From: a virus
Strand: one strand, 5' to 3'
Length of the DNA: 64,000 bases
Virus record (IMG/VR): IMGVR_UViG_3300022699_000232
Coordinates: 1-64,000 of that record
In this document: one piece after another, positions 40,827 to 49,809 of the stretch
How positions within the stretch are numbered: position 1 is the stretch's first letter
Layout of the letters: every line of letters begins with the position of its first letter
Notes under the pieces: model-generated
Database searches by the model: none
Seen by the model: only the letters and a program-made list of their open reading frames with translations
What the model was told of the DNA's origin: nothing
Position numbers and translations under genes: made by a program

Positions 40827-42427
40827 GTTCGCTGGGCCCTAATCAGAGCGGCGGGGTCTTCAACATCCCGCAGCAGCGTGTCCCAAAGCGAAAGGGAGAG
40901 AATTTCTCTCCCGTCAATGACCTGTACGCGCCCTACTTCGACGTCGTGTTCTATCGCCCCGAGGAGGAGACGGGGACGAGAGAGTCGGACGAGATGGAGT
41001 CGCAGGGCGTGGGTGCGTTGACTCTTAGAGAGGTTGAGGCGACCGACTCGATTGGTGCGTCGAAGATTCAGCTTCGGAGCACAGGCGGCGGCACTCAGAT
41101 TCTCAACCCTCAGGGGCCGGACAGCCCTATGGGACAACTTCTTAACTACAAGTCGAACCTTCAGATCACGATGGTTTCGGCAGCCGCACTTCAGGCAACC
41201 CTCACGCTTCAACCGCCCTACTTCGACGCGATCAACATCATCGACAGTCGTCTCATCAAGTACGGATCGTTGATGGAGGTCCAGTGGGGCTACATCAACA
41301 CAGAGACAAACCAGCCAGAGATCTCGGATAAGGGGCTCTTCACCATCGTCCAGCCGTCAATCAAGTTCGGACGTGAGGTGACACTCACGCTCGGCGGTTT
41401 CGACACTCTTTCGACTTCGCTTAGGTCTATCGATTCACGTCGTGAGTGGTCGCGCGAGAACTTCGAGAACGATCTGCTGATCCTTCGAGAGATTGTCTCC
41501 AAGGCCGGAACGGGACTCGTCATCGATGATTCTGGAGTTAAGCCCGAATCCTCTCTTCGGAAGTCGAAGTCTCGTAGCATCACTCAGGCTACCGACAACT
41601 GGACTTTCTTTCGTCGCCTCTGTCGCCAGAACGACGTGACGTTCACGCAGGTCGGTAGTACTGTCAAGCTCAGCGACCAAGAAGAACGTGATCTCGCTCC
41701 GCGAAAGTACCGGCTCATCTGGTTCATGCAGCCGCAGAAGGAGTGGGACATTCCCATGGTCTCGTTCGAGACGAATCCGCACATCGGCTACTTTGCCGGT
41801 CAGGGTTCACGCGGGCTGCTTACTATCTGCCGTGACTCAGAGACAGGCGAAGTTCGTCAAGTCGAGAATAGCCCCGTCGACCCGGGTGTTGGTCAGACAG
41901 GCGAGGGTCGGGCGCAGACAGCAGAGGGATCGCACAAGAAGGATGTGGTTAAGACCGCCGAATCGGGAAGTGTTGCAGCCTTCGGCAAGTCGGATGACAA
42001 GACCAGCACATCTGCCGGACGCGTTTACGTCCAGCCGTGTGGGAAGCCAAACCAAGACGAGGAGACAGATCGCACCAACCGTGAAATTCTGCGCAACTTC
42101 AACACCCGAGCGAGCGCGCTTTGCCCGGGTGTTCCGGGGATGGTTCCGCAGATCATTACCGAGGTGGCGAATGTCGGTAAGGTTTTCTCGGGTCACTATC
42201 GAGTGATGAAGGTCGTTCACGACATTGGTGTCGGCGGCTACACGATGCAGATCGATCTTCTACACGCCGCCAGCAGCGGCGATCCGCGCTCATCTGATAC
42301 CGATGTTCGTGCTCAGACGAAGCAGGGGCCAGAGAATCCAGATCAGCCGCCGTGTCCCGCGTCTGGCGAACTCGTCGAACCAAAGCCCGGCGATGACGCA
42401 ACTGCGGCTGCTTCGGGGGGCGCTTAG
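40823..42427 (+). CDS. Baseplate hub protein, gpD/gp27-like
   Basis: 534 residues, GTG start in a four-base overlap. The N-terminal half alternates strands ('APYFDVVFYRP', 'LLNYKSNLQITMVSAAALQATLTLQPP', 'IKYGSLMEVQWGYI', 'TLTLGGFDTLSTSLRSID'), followed by 'ATDNWTFFRRLCRQNDVTFTQVGSTV', a stretch typical of late-control D/gp27 hub proteins (second hub domain). After ~330 it becomes polar and probably disordered, with a further beta segment (VFSGHYRVMKVVHDIGVGGYTMQIDLL). It forms the ring that holds the central spike. Directly followed by the spike gene. Confidence 0.75.
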   Translation: MSSLGPNQSGGVFNIPQQRVPKRKGENFSPVNDLYAPYFDVVFYRPEEETGTRESDEMESQGVGALTLREVEATDSIGASKIQLRSTGGGTQILNPQGPDSPMGQLLNYKSNLQITMVSAAALQATLTLQPPYFDAINIIDSRLIKYGSLMEVQWGYINTETNQPEISDKGLFTIVQPSIKFGREVTLTLGGFDTLSTSLRSIDSRREWSRENFENDLLILREIVSKAGTGLVIDDSGVKPESSLRKSKSRSITQATDNWTFFRRLCRQNDVTFTQVGSTVKLSDQEERDLAPRKYRLIWFMQPQKEWDIPMVSFETNPHIGYFAGQGSRGLLTICRDSETGEVRQVENSPVDPGVGQTGEGRAQTAEGSHKKDVVKTAESGSVAAFGKSDDKTSTSAGRVYVQPCGKPNQDEETDRTNREILRNFNTRASALCPGVPGMVPQIITEVANVGKVFSGHYRVMKVVHDIGVGGYTMQIDLLHAASSGDPRSSDTDVRAQTKQGPENPDQPPCPASGELVEPKPGDDATAAASGGA

Positions 42428-43801
42428 ATGGCTACTTGGACACTATCTCAAACCCTCACGAATATCCGTGAACGTGGTCTGGAGAACACATTTCAGCGCT
42501 TCTACTCGTTCTACCAGTCGCGGGTAAAGAGCACGGCCGATCCGCAACAACAGGGTCGCTCTCGCGTTCATGTCGATAGTCTAGGCTACCCGCGCGAGCA
42601 TCCCGAGTTTGCGGATACGATGAGTCCTTTCGCCAGCGACGACGCTGGCTTCTACTTCCCGCCTTACGAAGACGATCTTGTTTATGTGTCCTTCGACCAA
42701 GGCGATCACTCATCGCCTATGGTGGTGGGCTCCTTTTGGAAGACGCGCGGTAATAGGCAAGTCTCTGATTCGGGGGTGCCCGCCGAATTCGTCAGGTCTG
42801 ACGAATCGGCCCCGACTGTGCGCGGCATCAAGGTCCGCGTAGGTAGCGGTCTTGCCTTCGACGAGACAGAAGACCAGGTCAAAACCGAGATGTGGACGGG
42901 TGCGTCCCAAGGTGTGGGGCAGCCTGCCGAGAAGCACCACCGTGTGCTGCTGGACGACACGACAGAGGACGAGAAAGTGGTCGTGGCTTCGTTCGGGGGT
43001 CACGAGAGTCGATGGCAAGACAAGGCCGGAGAAGTCTACCTCCGTCATAAGACTACCGACGGCCATGAAGTTCTGCTCGATGACACAGGGAAGAAGATTC
43101 TCATCAAGAGTGTTGGTGACCACGCGATCACCATCGACGACAACGCCAACACCATCGAAGCTGCAACTCAAAGTGGAAGTCGCATCTTCATCGATGGGGC
43201 GGCTAATGACATCACGTTGGAGACGCCCGGACAGAATTCGGTGTTGATCTCTGATTCGCAGATGAAGATCGAGGCATTGACGACGGGGCAGCGTAAGCTC
43301 GCACTCGACGATGCACTGCAAGTGATTCGTGCTGAGTCGCCTGGAGGGGTTCAAGTCGTTCAAGTCAGTCCTCTGACGGGCACTCAGATCACTGACAACA
43401 CGGCCGGCGGTGTTACGACACTCGCCTCTGCTGGTCCTCTGATCTCTACCGGACAAGGAACGGCTATCACGTCGGCAGGCGGAGCCCCGGCTACCATCAA
43501 CAATACCGGTACGGCTACGAGCACTTTCCAAGGGCTCATGACCGAGGATCTTCTTGGAGCCCAGACCAAGAACGTTACGGGTACGTGGAATGTCCTTGGG
43601 GGATTCATCGGGGTAATCAACGCCTTGTCTTTGGCGCTGGGAACCGGGCTTCAGCTACGACTCGTCAACGAGAACTTCTTCGCTGCTGCCTATAATGTCC
43701 ACACGCACACTACGACCATTGCCGGCGCACCAACGGGTCCGCCGATCACCGGTCTCGGTGTTGTCGGCACTCACACGACTACGCAGGTCACAGGTTCTTA
43801 A
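42428..43801 (+). CDS. Central spike protein, gp5/gpV-like
   Basis: 457 residues. Residues ~30-105 are an OB-fold (RSRVHVDSLGYP ... GFYFPPYEDDLVYVSFDQGDHSSPMVVGSFW), as in gp5/VgrG/gpV. Then a repeating strand pattern (VLLDDTGKKILIKSVGDHAITIDDNANTIEAATQSG...) fits a triple-stranded beta-helix needle, and the end holds YNVHTHT, a His-x-His metal site like those at the iron-tipped apex of phage spikes. No lysozyme domain. It pierces the outer layer on contraction. Confidence 0.85.
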   Translation: MATWTLSQTLTNIRERGLENTFQRFYSFYQSRVKSTADPQQQGRSRVHVDSLGYPREHPEFADTMSPFASDDAGFYFPPYEDDLVYVSFDQGDHSSPMVVGSFWKTRGNRQVSDSGVPAEFVRSDESAPTVRGIKVRVGSGLAFDETEDQVKTEMWTGASQGVGQPAEKHHRVLLDDTTEDEKVVVASFGGHESRWQDKAGEVYLRHKTTDGHEVLLDDTGKKILIKSVGDHAITIDDNANTIEAATQSGSRIFIDGAANDITLETPGQNSVLISDSQMKIEALTTGQRKLALDDALQVIRAESPGGVQVVQVSPLTGTQITDNTAGGVTTLASAGPLISTGQGTAITSAGGAPATINNTGTATSTFQGLMTEDLLGAQTKNVTGTWNVLGGFIGVINALSLALGTGLQLRLVNENFFAAAYNVHTHTTTIAGAPTGPPITGLGVVGTHTTTQVTGS

Positions 43802-44170
43802 ATGTCTGTTCCACAAGGTATTAAGGCACCCTTTGAGGTAAGCAAGACGCGCGGTTCGCCCGTCATTGTTCAGAACAACGAACTCCTTAGTAGTTCGATT
43901 CGCACAATCCTGCTGACGACGCCCGGAGAGCGTCCGTATCGGCCAACCTTCGGGTCCTGGCTTCGGAGGATGGTGTTTGCGAACATGACGGAGGGCGCTG
44001 CCTTCCAGGCGGCTGCTGAAGCTAAGCGCGCCCTAACTGCCTGGGAGAAGCGGATTACCGTGCAGGACATCCTGTTTGAGTTGGCGGAAACCTCGATCTT
44101 CCTGACCGTGATTTGGCGCCCAAATGGCGCATCAAGTCAGTTTCGAACGACCGTAGAGTTTAGGACGTAG
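43802..44170 (+). CDS. Baseplate wedge protein, gp25/GpW family
   Basis: 122 residues. Contains the family core 'LLTTPGERPYRPTFGSWLRRMVF' (T-x-x-GER-x-x-x-P-x-F-G) and 'EAKRALTAWEKRITVQDI', then strands 'TSIFLTVIWRPNG' and 'FRTTVEFRT'. gp25-type proteins join sheath and wedge and trigger contraction. It sits between spike and baseplate J-like genes, the usual order. Confidence 0.92.
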   Translation: MSVPQGIKAPFEVSKTRGSPVIVQNNELLSSSIRTILLTTPGERPYRPTFGSWLRRMVFANMTEGAAFQAAAEAKRALTAWEKRITVQDILFELAETSIFLTVIWRPNGASSQFRTTVEFRT

Positions 44171-44173
44171 CTG

Positions 44174-46015
44174 ATGGCCGTTTTCCTCAGCACAACCGCA
44201 AAGGATCTTATTCGTTCGAACTTCTTCGGTAAGGATTTCGACAGCTACGTCACTGAGATTAACAACCAACTCGTTCTCCAGTTCGGAAACGAGGTCGCGG
44301 GGAATATCGTCACCTCGGACTACGGCCAGTATTTGGTCGAGATGCACGCCTTTGCCCTTTCGACAATGTCCTGGTACGGAGATAGGCAGGCAGATGACAC
44401 AACGCTCCAGTTCGTCCGCCTTCGCTCGGCCGCGAACGTCATTGCGCGTCAGCTTGGCTACAAGCCGAATGCGGCTGTTCCCCCGGCCATCGAACTGACG
44501 ATGACACTTGCATTCGCGCCCACCCTCACGCGATTGACGCTGGAGGCGGGTCGCGTTCTTGTTGGTCCTGCTGGACTGTTCTACGTAACCACCGAAGAGG
44601 TCATCTTCGATGTCGGTGAAGTGGGGCCGAAGACCTTTTCTGCTATAGAGGGCGAGGTCATCGAGGAGATCTTCACCAGCGACGGAACTCCGAACCAGTT
44701 CTTCTTCCTGGAGTCGGTTCCGACAAGTAAGTCTATCGCGCAGGACTCTCCGCGCGTATTCGTGAACAACGTCGAGTGGGCTGAGAATCCGCTGCTCACC
44801 TTCAAGCGAACCGACCAGTTTGAGATCCAGTACGGGTTCAATCCGCCGCGGCTTCAGTTCGGCGATGGTATCGCTGGAAACATCCCTCCCGTTGATGCTG
44901 AGATTCGCGTCACGTTCCTTGCTACGTCGGGACCTGCCGGTGCTGTCCAGGCCAACACGGTTACCAACTTTCAGGCGCCGCTAGTTGCTGGGTCTCAGAC
45001 GCTTCAAGCGACTCTGACGCACGATGACCCGTCGACGCCTGGTTCACCGCGCGAGAGCATCGACTCCATCAAGATCAATGCGCCGCTGGTCACGCAGACG
45101 GCCGACCGTGCTGTCACCCAGAAGGATCTGGATGCGCTCATCAACGCGTTCATCGATCCGGTCTTCGGTGCTGTAGCTGTCGGGCGCGCCACCGTACCGC
45201 GTACTGTGGACGAAGACGCCGAGGCGCTGACGATTATCGGGTTGATCGACGCCTGCTGTCCGGTGGTCCTGACCCACGGTGCAACCGACCCCTCTGGCAG
45301 CACCTTCACCGTTGGTTCGACGGTCACGGGCAACCTGTCAGAGGCAACCGGCACCATCGCGCGCGTTACGTCATCGACGACGCTGGAGGTCGTGGATGTC
45401 GGAGAAACGACACCGTTCGTGGTTGGAGACGTAATCACCGAGTTTGGAACGGGTGTTACGGCGACGCTTACTTCAGTTGCGGACCCGGGCATCGCATCTC
45501 GGCTGCGAACCTACTGGGACGCTGTTCTCTCCTCGAACTGTAAGGTCAACATCGTCAACGCACAGGTGCTTGCGGCAGACGCTACTGGTAGGTATGTATC
45601 CGCACCTGTCGGGCTCGCGACGGCCTTGGAGACGTTCCTCAACGAGCGTGCCGAGAGCACGGTTGAGGTGATTGTGACCGACGGGTCCATCAACCTCTTT
45701 AGCGTTTCGTTGGAGGTTGAGATCGCGTTGGCCGAAGGTTTCAACAACGAGGTTGCTCGTCAGACCGTCTTCGCCAATGTCATCGCTGTGCTGGAGACTG
45801 AACTTCTGGGTCGGTCTTACGGTGAGTCACTGCGCATCGGCGATCTCTACGCACTTGTTGAGGCGGTCGAAGGTGTCCGTTACAGCCACATTGCTGTGAG
45901 CGCGATCAACGGGGAAACCCCAGGTATCGGTGCTCTGAATGAGTTCGGAGACCTGGTCATCCGCGACTTCGAGGTCATCACACTCGGCGAGCAACCGGCG
46001 CTGTCTCAGATCTAA
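44174..46015 (+). CDS. Baseplate wedge protein, gp6/gpJ-like
   Basis: 613 residues. The N-terminal helix region (DYGQYLVEMHAFALSTMSWYGDRQADDTTLQFVRLRSAANVIARQLGY) and the central 'LQFGDGIAGNIPP' followed by 'IRVTFLATSGPAGAVQANTV' are hallmarks of baseplate J/gp6 proteins, as is 'DRAVTQKDLDALI'. Residues ~360-440 form an inserted beta domain (VVLTHGATDPSGSTFTVGSTVTGNL ...) not usual in short members. The C-terminus has 'SVSLEVEIALAEGF' and 'EAVEGVRYSHIAVS'. It forms the wedge ring of the baseplate. Confidence 0.85.
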   Translation: MAVFLSTTAKDLIRSNFFGKDFDSYVTEINNQLVLQFGNEVAGNIVTSDYGQYLVEMHAFALSTMSWYGDRQADDTTLQFVRLRSAANVIARQLGYKPNAAVPPAIELTMTLAFAPTLTRLTLEAGRVLVGPAGLFYVTTEEVIFDVGEVGPKTFSAIEGEVIEEIFTSDGTPNQFFFLESVPTSKSIAQDSPRVFVNNVEWAENPLLTFKRTDQFEIQYGFNPPRLQFGDGIAGNIPPVDAEIRVTFLATSGPAGAVQANTVTNFQAPLVAGSQTLQATLTHDDPSTPGSPRESIDSIKINAPLVTQTADRAVTQKDLDALINAFIDPVFGAVAVGRATVPRTVDEDAEALTIIGLIDACCPVVLTHGATDPSGSTFTVGSTVTGNLSEATGTIARVTSSTTLEVVDVGETTPFVVGDVITEFGTGVTATLTSVADPGIASRLRTYWDAVLSSNCKVNIVNAQVLAADATGRYVSAPVGLATALETFLNERAESTVEVIVTDGSINLFSVSLEVEIALAEGFNNEVARQTVFANVIAVLETELLGRSYGESLRIGDLYALVEAVEGVRYSHIAVSAINGETPGIGALNEFGDLVIRDFEVITLGEQPALSQI

Positions 46016-46027
46016 AGGATTCTAACC

Positions 46028-47029
46028 ATGTCTGAGCTTTCCCCGCGCAACCTGTTTCCTTACCCTTCGGAGCGCGAGCAGCCCTTCTTCGATCTATTCA
46101 AGGCCGGAGAGCTTGCGAAGGATGCGGCCATCTTCGCGAACTCCGACAACTCGAACATTGTCTGGCAGAAGGGTGGAATCTTCTCCTGGGATGCGGCGAC
46201 GGACACCCTCTTTTGGACCGACACGATCTACGTGAACGGTTTCCACGCACCGTTCGGTGGGTTCATTCCAAGTGGGTCTGTGACGCTTCAGGAGAACGAG
46301 GTCATCTACTTCAAGATGCCTCGGTTGGTTCAGAATCAGGATGTGGAACTCGAACTCTTCCGTTCGAGTCGGATCTTCCTGGAGGGTGTGCGTCTGCACG
46401 ACCTGAGACTCTTCGTCACACGACGTGACGACGTCATCTACTTCGCGAACGGCATGTCGCTCAACGACGGCGATACAGGCCCCTTGTTCGAAGCAGGGCT
46501 CATCAAGGTCACCACTGTTCTTCCACACCAGCACGAGCCTGCTTGGCTCTTCATTGCTCCGGCAGCCGGCCTCAATACGCTGACTCCTTCTCCCGTCATC
46601 ACGACGCCCGATCTCATTCGTGTCGACGTCTTCCGGAACGGACAACTTCTGGTGGAGGGCGCCACCGAAGACTACACGGTGGACCTGAACACAGGTGTCA
46701 TCACGCTCAACACGGCGACCGTTGTCGTGCCGAACCCCGACAAGTTCATCGTCTTCCGTGAGACCCGAGACAATTCCGGCGTCTCCGTGTCGAGTCACCA
46801 ACACCCTGCGCCGCTGCTGCTCAAGCCGACACCGGGAACGGCCGTCCTAAATGCTCTCGCGACGTCTCCCTTCCTGCTTCGCGTCGACGTGTTCCGCAAC
46901 GGTCAACTCCTCGCCGAAGGGGCAACGGAAGACTACACCGTAGACCTGGGCACGGGTCTCATCACCCTTGCCGTGGCGTCCGTAATCAACGACAAGTTCG
47001 AGATCTGGCGTGAGTTGGCGATCCCCTAA
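46028..47029 (+). CDS. Baseplate/fibre-docking protein with internal duplication
   Basis: 333 residues. The N-terminal ~165 residues (NLFPYPSEREQPFFDLFKAGELAKDAAIFANSDN ... GLIKVTTVLPHQH) look like a baseplate-anchoring region with 'HQHEP'. The last ~150 residues contain two copies of 'RVDVFRNGQLLVEGATEDYTVDLNTG-x-ITL', each preceded by an H-x-H/P-rich strand. Between wedge J and tail protein I, so probably a wedge or fibre-attachment protein. Overlaps the next gene by one base. Confidence 0.7.
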   Translation: MSELSPRNLFPYPSEREQPFFDLFKAGELAKDAAIFANSDNSNIVWQKGGIFSWDAATDTLFWTDTIYVNGFHAPFGGFIPSGSVTLQENEVIYFKMPRLVQNQDVELELFRSSRIFLEGVRLHDLRLFVTRRDDVIYFANGMSLNDGDTGPLFEAGLIKVTTVLPHQHEPAWLFIAPAAGLNTLTPSPVITTPDLIRVDVFRNGQLLVEGATEDYTVDLNTGVITLNTATVVVPNPDKFIVFRETRDNSGVSVSSHQHPAPLLLKPTPGTAVLNALATSPFLLRVDVFRNGQLLAEGATEDYTVDLGTGLITLAVASVINDKFEIWRELAIP

Positions 47030-47913
47030 TGTCTGGTAAGCCTTCTGCAATTGGGTTTGGATTCCAACCCTTCGGGGAATTCCCGTTCGGTCACGCGGAC
47101 TGGGCAGAGGAAGTTACGTTCGCCGTCGCGCCTCAGCACGTCAGGGACGACGACGCCCTTTGTCCGTTCGACCCGCCGGTGCCGTTCCGGAAGCTGGCGG
47201 ATTCTTACAAGCCGCAGCTTCAAGATCTACTGGACAATTGGGACCTGTTTCCGTCCCTGTGGGACGCCAACCGTGTTCCCATCGAGCAGCTAGCTCAGCT
47301 TGGCTATAACTTCAACATCTCGCCTAGTTCGCTGAAGAGTGAAGCTCTTCAGCGATCTGAAGTCCTCAACGCGGTTCAGTTCTTCCTCAACAAGGGAATC
47401 GATCAAGGCTACGAGATCGCTGCTGCTTTCTCTGGTCTGATCGTTACGATCACTCCGCTTTGGGCCGATTCGTGTGATGCCGGGGCCAACCTGATTGAAG
47501 AGGGGCCGACCGAGTTCTTCGCTACCTTCAACACGATTCCGGCGGACGCCATCTCAGCAGACGCGGTTTTCACCGATTTCTTCGCACGATGGCCGGGGAT
47601 GCTCACCTGGGATCTTCCTTGTCGAACCTCTTGGCTCAAGCTCTTCTTCACGACACCTGACGATACGGAGATCGAAGACTTCTCGGCTGTTGCTGAGGAC
47701 GTCATCAACAACGTGGAGCGCGTCCGCCCAATCCACGTTCGTATCGCGCAGTTCAGGTTCGACGGACCGAGGGCTGTAGGAGGCGGATGGACTCTTCCTG
47801 TTCAGGCCGAGAACGCAGCAGTCGGCGGCGGCTGGACGCTGCCTGTAGTGGGCGAACTTCGCGCAACTGGTGGTGGCTGGACACTGCCCGTCGTTGGAAC
47901 CCCATCGCCGTAG
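47029..47913 (+). CDS. Tail protein I-like baseplate protein with GGGWTLPV repeats
   Basis: 294 residues. 'LPSLWDANRVPIEQLAQLGYNFNI' and 'VERVRPIHVRIAQFRFDG' match the plan of P2 I-type proteins ('L-P-x-L-A-x-x-x-x-x-x-x' then 'KP-x-H-x-x'), which join wedge and fibres. The C-terminal ~50 residues contain three copies of GGGWTLPV spaced 16-18 residues apart, an odd tail for this family that may be a fibre docking site. Confidence 0.65.
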   Translation: MSGKPSAIGFGFQPFGEFPFGHADWAEEVTFAVAPQHVRDDDALCPFDPPVPFRKLADSYKPQLQDLLDNWDLFPSLWDANRVPIEQLAQLGYNFNISPSSLKSEALQRSEVLNAVQFFLNKGIDQGYEIAAAFSGLIVTITPLWADSCDAGANLIEEGPTEFFATFNTIPADAISADAVFTDFFARWPGMLTWDLPCRTSWLKLFFTTPDDTEIEDFSAVAEDVINNVERVRPIHVRIAQFRFDGPRAVGGGWTLPVQAENAAVGGGWTLPVVGELRATGGGWTLPVVGTPSP

Positions 47914-47925
47914 GAGACAGAGGTC

Positions 47926-48183
47926 ATGAGCACGACGATGACTTGGGAGGAGTTCATCTACGAGCTTTCTGCGCTGGGTTTCGTCTACGACAAGCGTGAT
48001 CGAAGCTGGAAGCGTGAGGATGGTGTGGCTGCTTGTGATGAGGCACTACGCGATCTTCATCGTAACTGGCCAGCTATGATGGGTGCTGTGCTGCATCTCT
48101 ACGCAGAGGGGTCGAAGACGGTCTACATCGAGTTCAACCGCGAGGGCAACACCTTCGTCGCGCGTCTACGCTCGGAGAAGTAA
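47926..48183 (+). CDS. Small protein, function unknown
   Basis: 85 residues: helix (TWEEFIYELSALGFVYDKRDRSW), linker with two helices, then two strands (KTVYIEFNREGNTFVARLRSEK). Alpha/beta, charged, no signal. It is non-repetitive among fibres and might be an assembly factor. Starts 12 bases after the I-like gene and ends 3 before the propeller gene. Confidence 0.7.
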   Translation: MSTTMTWEEFIYELSALGFVYDKRDRSWKREDGVAACDEALRDLHRNWPAMMGAVLHLYAEGSKTVYIEFNREGNTFVARLRSEK

Positions 48184-48186
48184 GAC

Positions 48187-49632
48187 ATGGCTAAGTTCCT
48201 GGCATATAAGCGCGACGACCGGCAAGTAGTCACCGTCAACACCATCGATGTGCTCGTCGAGAGCCTCGGAAACCAGGTTGCCGGTGCAGATGTCCTGTCG
48301 GACTTTCCGAATCGGTGCGAAAACGTCGTTTGTGAGTTCAGGGGCGACTACTACCTCCTCTACCGCACACCCAGCAACGAGATTCGACTCTCCCTTCTCG
48401 ATCTTGGGTCAGGAGTCTGGGCCGATGTAGTCGGGTTTACCGCCATCACGACAGTTTCGGGCACTCTCGTTCCTATGTGCCTTCAGGTCGTTCGTGACAG
48501 GCTTGTTGCCATCGCGACGGTTGCTAACTCGGTCGGCGTCGACGGTGTGATCGCGCGTCGTAGCGCATCAGACGACGGCTCGACGTGGAGTCCCATCAAC
48601 ACTCAGAACTTCGCAACCCAGCCTACGGACTCTCGGGCTGGGCCCAGCATCGTCTGGCACAACGCCGTCTTCTTCACCACATCTGAGGGGATCGGTTACT
48701 ACGATCCTGCTTCTGACACTCTGACGTCGACTTTCGACGACGGCGATGACAGCAGTATCACGGGCCAGAAGGCGAACTTCGGCGCCTTCACGTTCTTCGA
48801 GAATGATCTCTACTACGTCCTACCGACGGACAATCCGAGCGGTGCCCCCAACATCTACAGGCTGGACAAGACGTGGTCAACGACTGCGCCGACACCAACT
48901 TGGCAGAATCTTCTGATCGTGATTCCGGGAACAGGAGAGGTTGTTCTCAATAACGATACCGGCAACTACTCCATGTTCGTGAACCGGAACGGCATCATCA
49001 GCTTGCTCTACAGCGGAACGCTCGGCTCGAAGTTGGTCACGATTGAGGGATCTGGTTCGATGTTCACGGTCACAGACCTGTCGGACACGCTTGTTCCGCT
49101 GACGATCCGGGGTGAGCCGAACCTCGGCTTTGCCTACTACGTCGATGACCGCCGCCGGACCAACGAGAGGCACACGATCATCGTCCGGTTCCGGCCCTCG
49201 ATTCCTCAATCAGTGCTTCTCTATTCCTGGGATGGCGTCTCTGAATTGGAGCAGGTCGGCACGCTCGATGGCGGTGGAACCGGTCTCGACCTTATGGTGC
49301 CAGAAGTCGAGCGCGGCGACTTTCGCACCTTCACCGACAATCAACCGTCGGTGTTCGTTGACGACGCGAGCCAACCCTTTCCGGGGCGCGTGCGAGTCGA
49401 CTACACGATTCGCGACGACAGTTCTCGCCCCATCGACGTGATCCCGGAGTACTCCATCAACGGTCAGGATTGGTTCGAGATGACTCAGGGCGACGGAGAC
49501 TCTGGTAAGGAAAACCTGACTTCCTCCCCCACCGGTCTCTCCTACTTCTTCAACTGGGATGCCTTCGTTGATCTCGACGGAGACTTCGACAACGTCGACA
49601 TCCGCGTCGTCGCCAGGATCGCAGGAGTCTAG
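48187..49632 (+). CDS. Beta-propeller-like fibre protein (family member 2)
   Basis: 481 residues. Blade-like repeats 'CEFRGDYYLLYRTPSNEIRLSLLDL', 'IVWHNAVFFTTSEGIGYYDPASDTL', 'FFENDLYYVLPTDNPSGAPNIYRLD' and 'GIISLLYSGTLGSKLVTIEGS' fill the first ~375 residues; the last ~105 are a beta-sandwich (RVRVDYTIRDDSSRPIDVIPEYSINGQDW ...). Same design as the genes at 21911, 49810 and 51270. Directly followed by a small CxxC gene. Confidence 0.75.
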   Translation: MAKFLAYKRDDRQVVTVNTIDVLVESLGNQVAGADVLSDFPNRCENVVCEFRGDYYLLYRTPSNEIRLSLLDLGSGVWADVVGFTAITTVSGTLVPMCLQVVRDRLVAIATVANSVGVDGVIARRSASDDGSTWSPINTQNFATQPTDSRAGPSIVWHNAVFFTTSEGIGYYDPASDTLTSTFDDGDDSSITGQKANFGAFTFFENDLYYVLPTDNPSGAPNIYRLDKTWSTTAPTPTWQNLLIVIPGTGEVVLNNDTGNYSMFVNRNGIISLLYSGTLGSKLVTIEGSGSMFTVTDLSDTLVPLTIRGEPNLGFAYYVDDRRRTNERHTIIVRFRPSIPQSVLLYSWDGVSELEQVGTLDGGGTGLDLMVPEVERGDFRTFTDNQPSVFVDDASQPFPGRVRVDYTIRDDSSRPIDVIPEYSINGQDWFEMTQGDGDSGKENLTSSPTGLSYFFNWDAFVDLDGDFDNVDIRVVARIAGV

Positions 49633-49634
49633 TC

Positions 49635-49799
49635 ATGCTCGTCTACACGCTTGCCGATGGCTCCAAGTTCTACGTCAAGGAATCTGCGACCATCATGACC
49701 AACATGGGGCCGAAGCAGGCCGATGAGGCCCAGGTCGGTCACTACATCCGACTCGGGGGATGCCCCTTCTGTCGGATCGATATGATCGTCCAGAAGTAG
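49635..49799 (+). CDS. Small CxxC protein, function unknown
   Basis: 54 residues between two propeller genes; too short for most gene finders. Sequence: MLVYTLADGSKFYVKESA, then a Gln/Gly segment and GGCPFCRIDMI. Two strands, one CxxC pair that might bind half a zinc site in a dimer. ATG is 2 bases after the previous stop. Context says fibre assembly, but nothing more can be claimed. Confidence 0.6.
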   Translation: MLVYTLADGSKFYVKESATIMTNMGPKQADEAQVGHYIRLGGCPFCRIDMIVQK

Positions 49800-49809
49800 G
49801 GAGCGCGCT

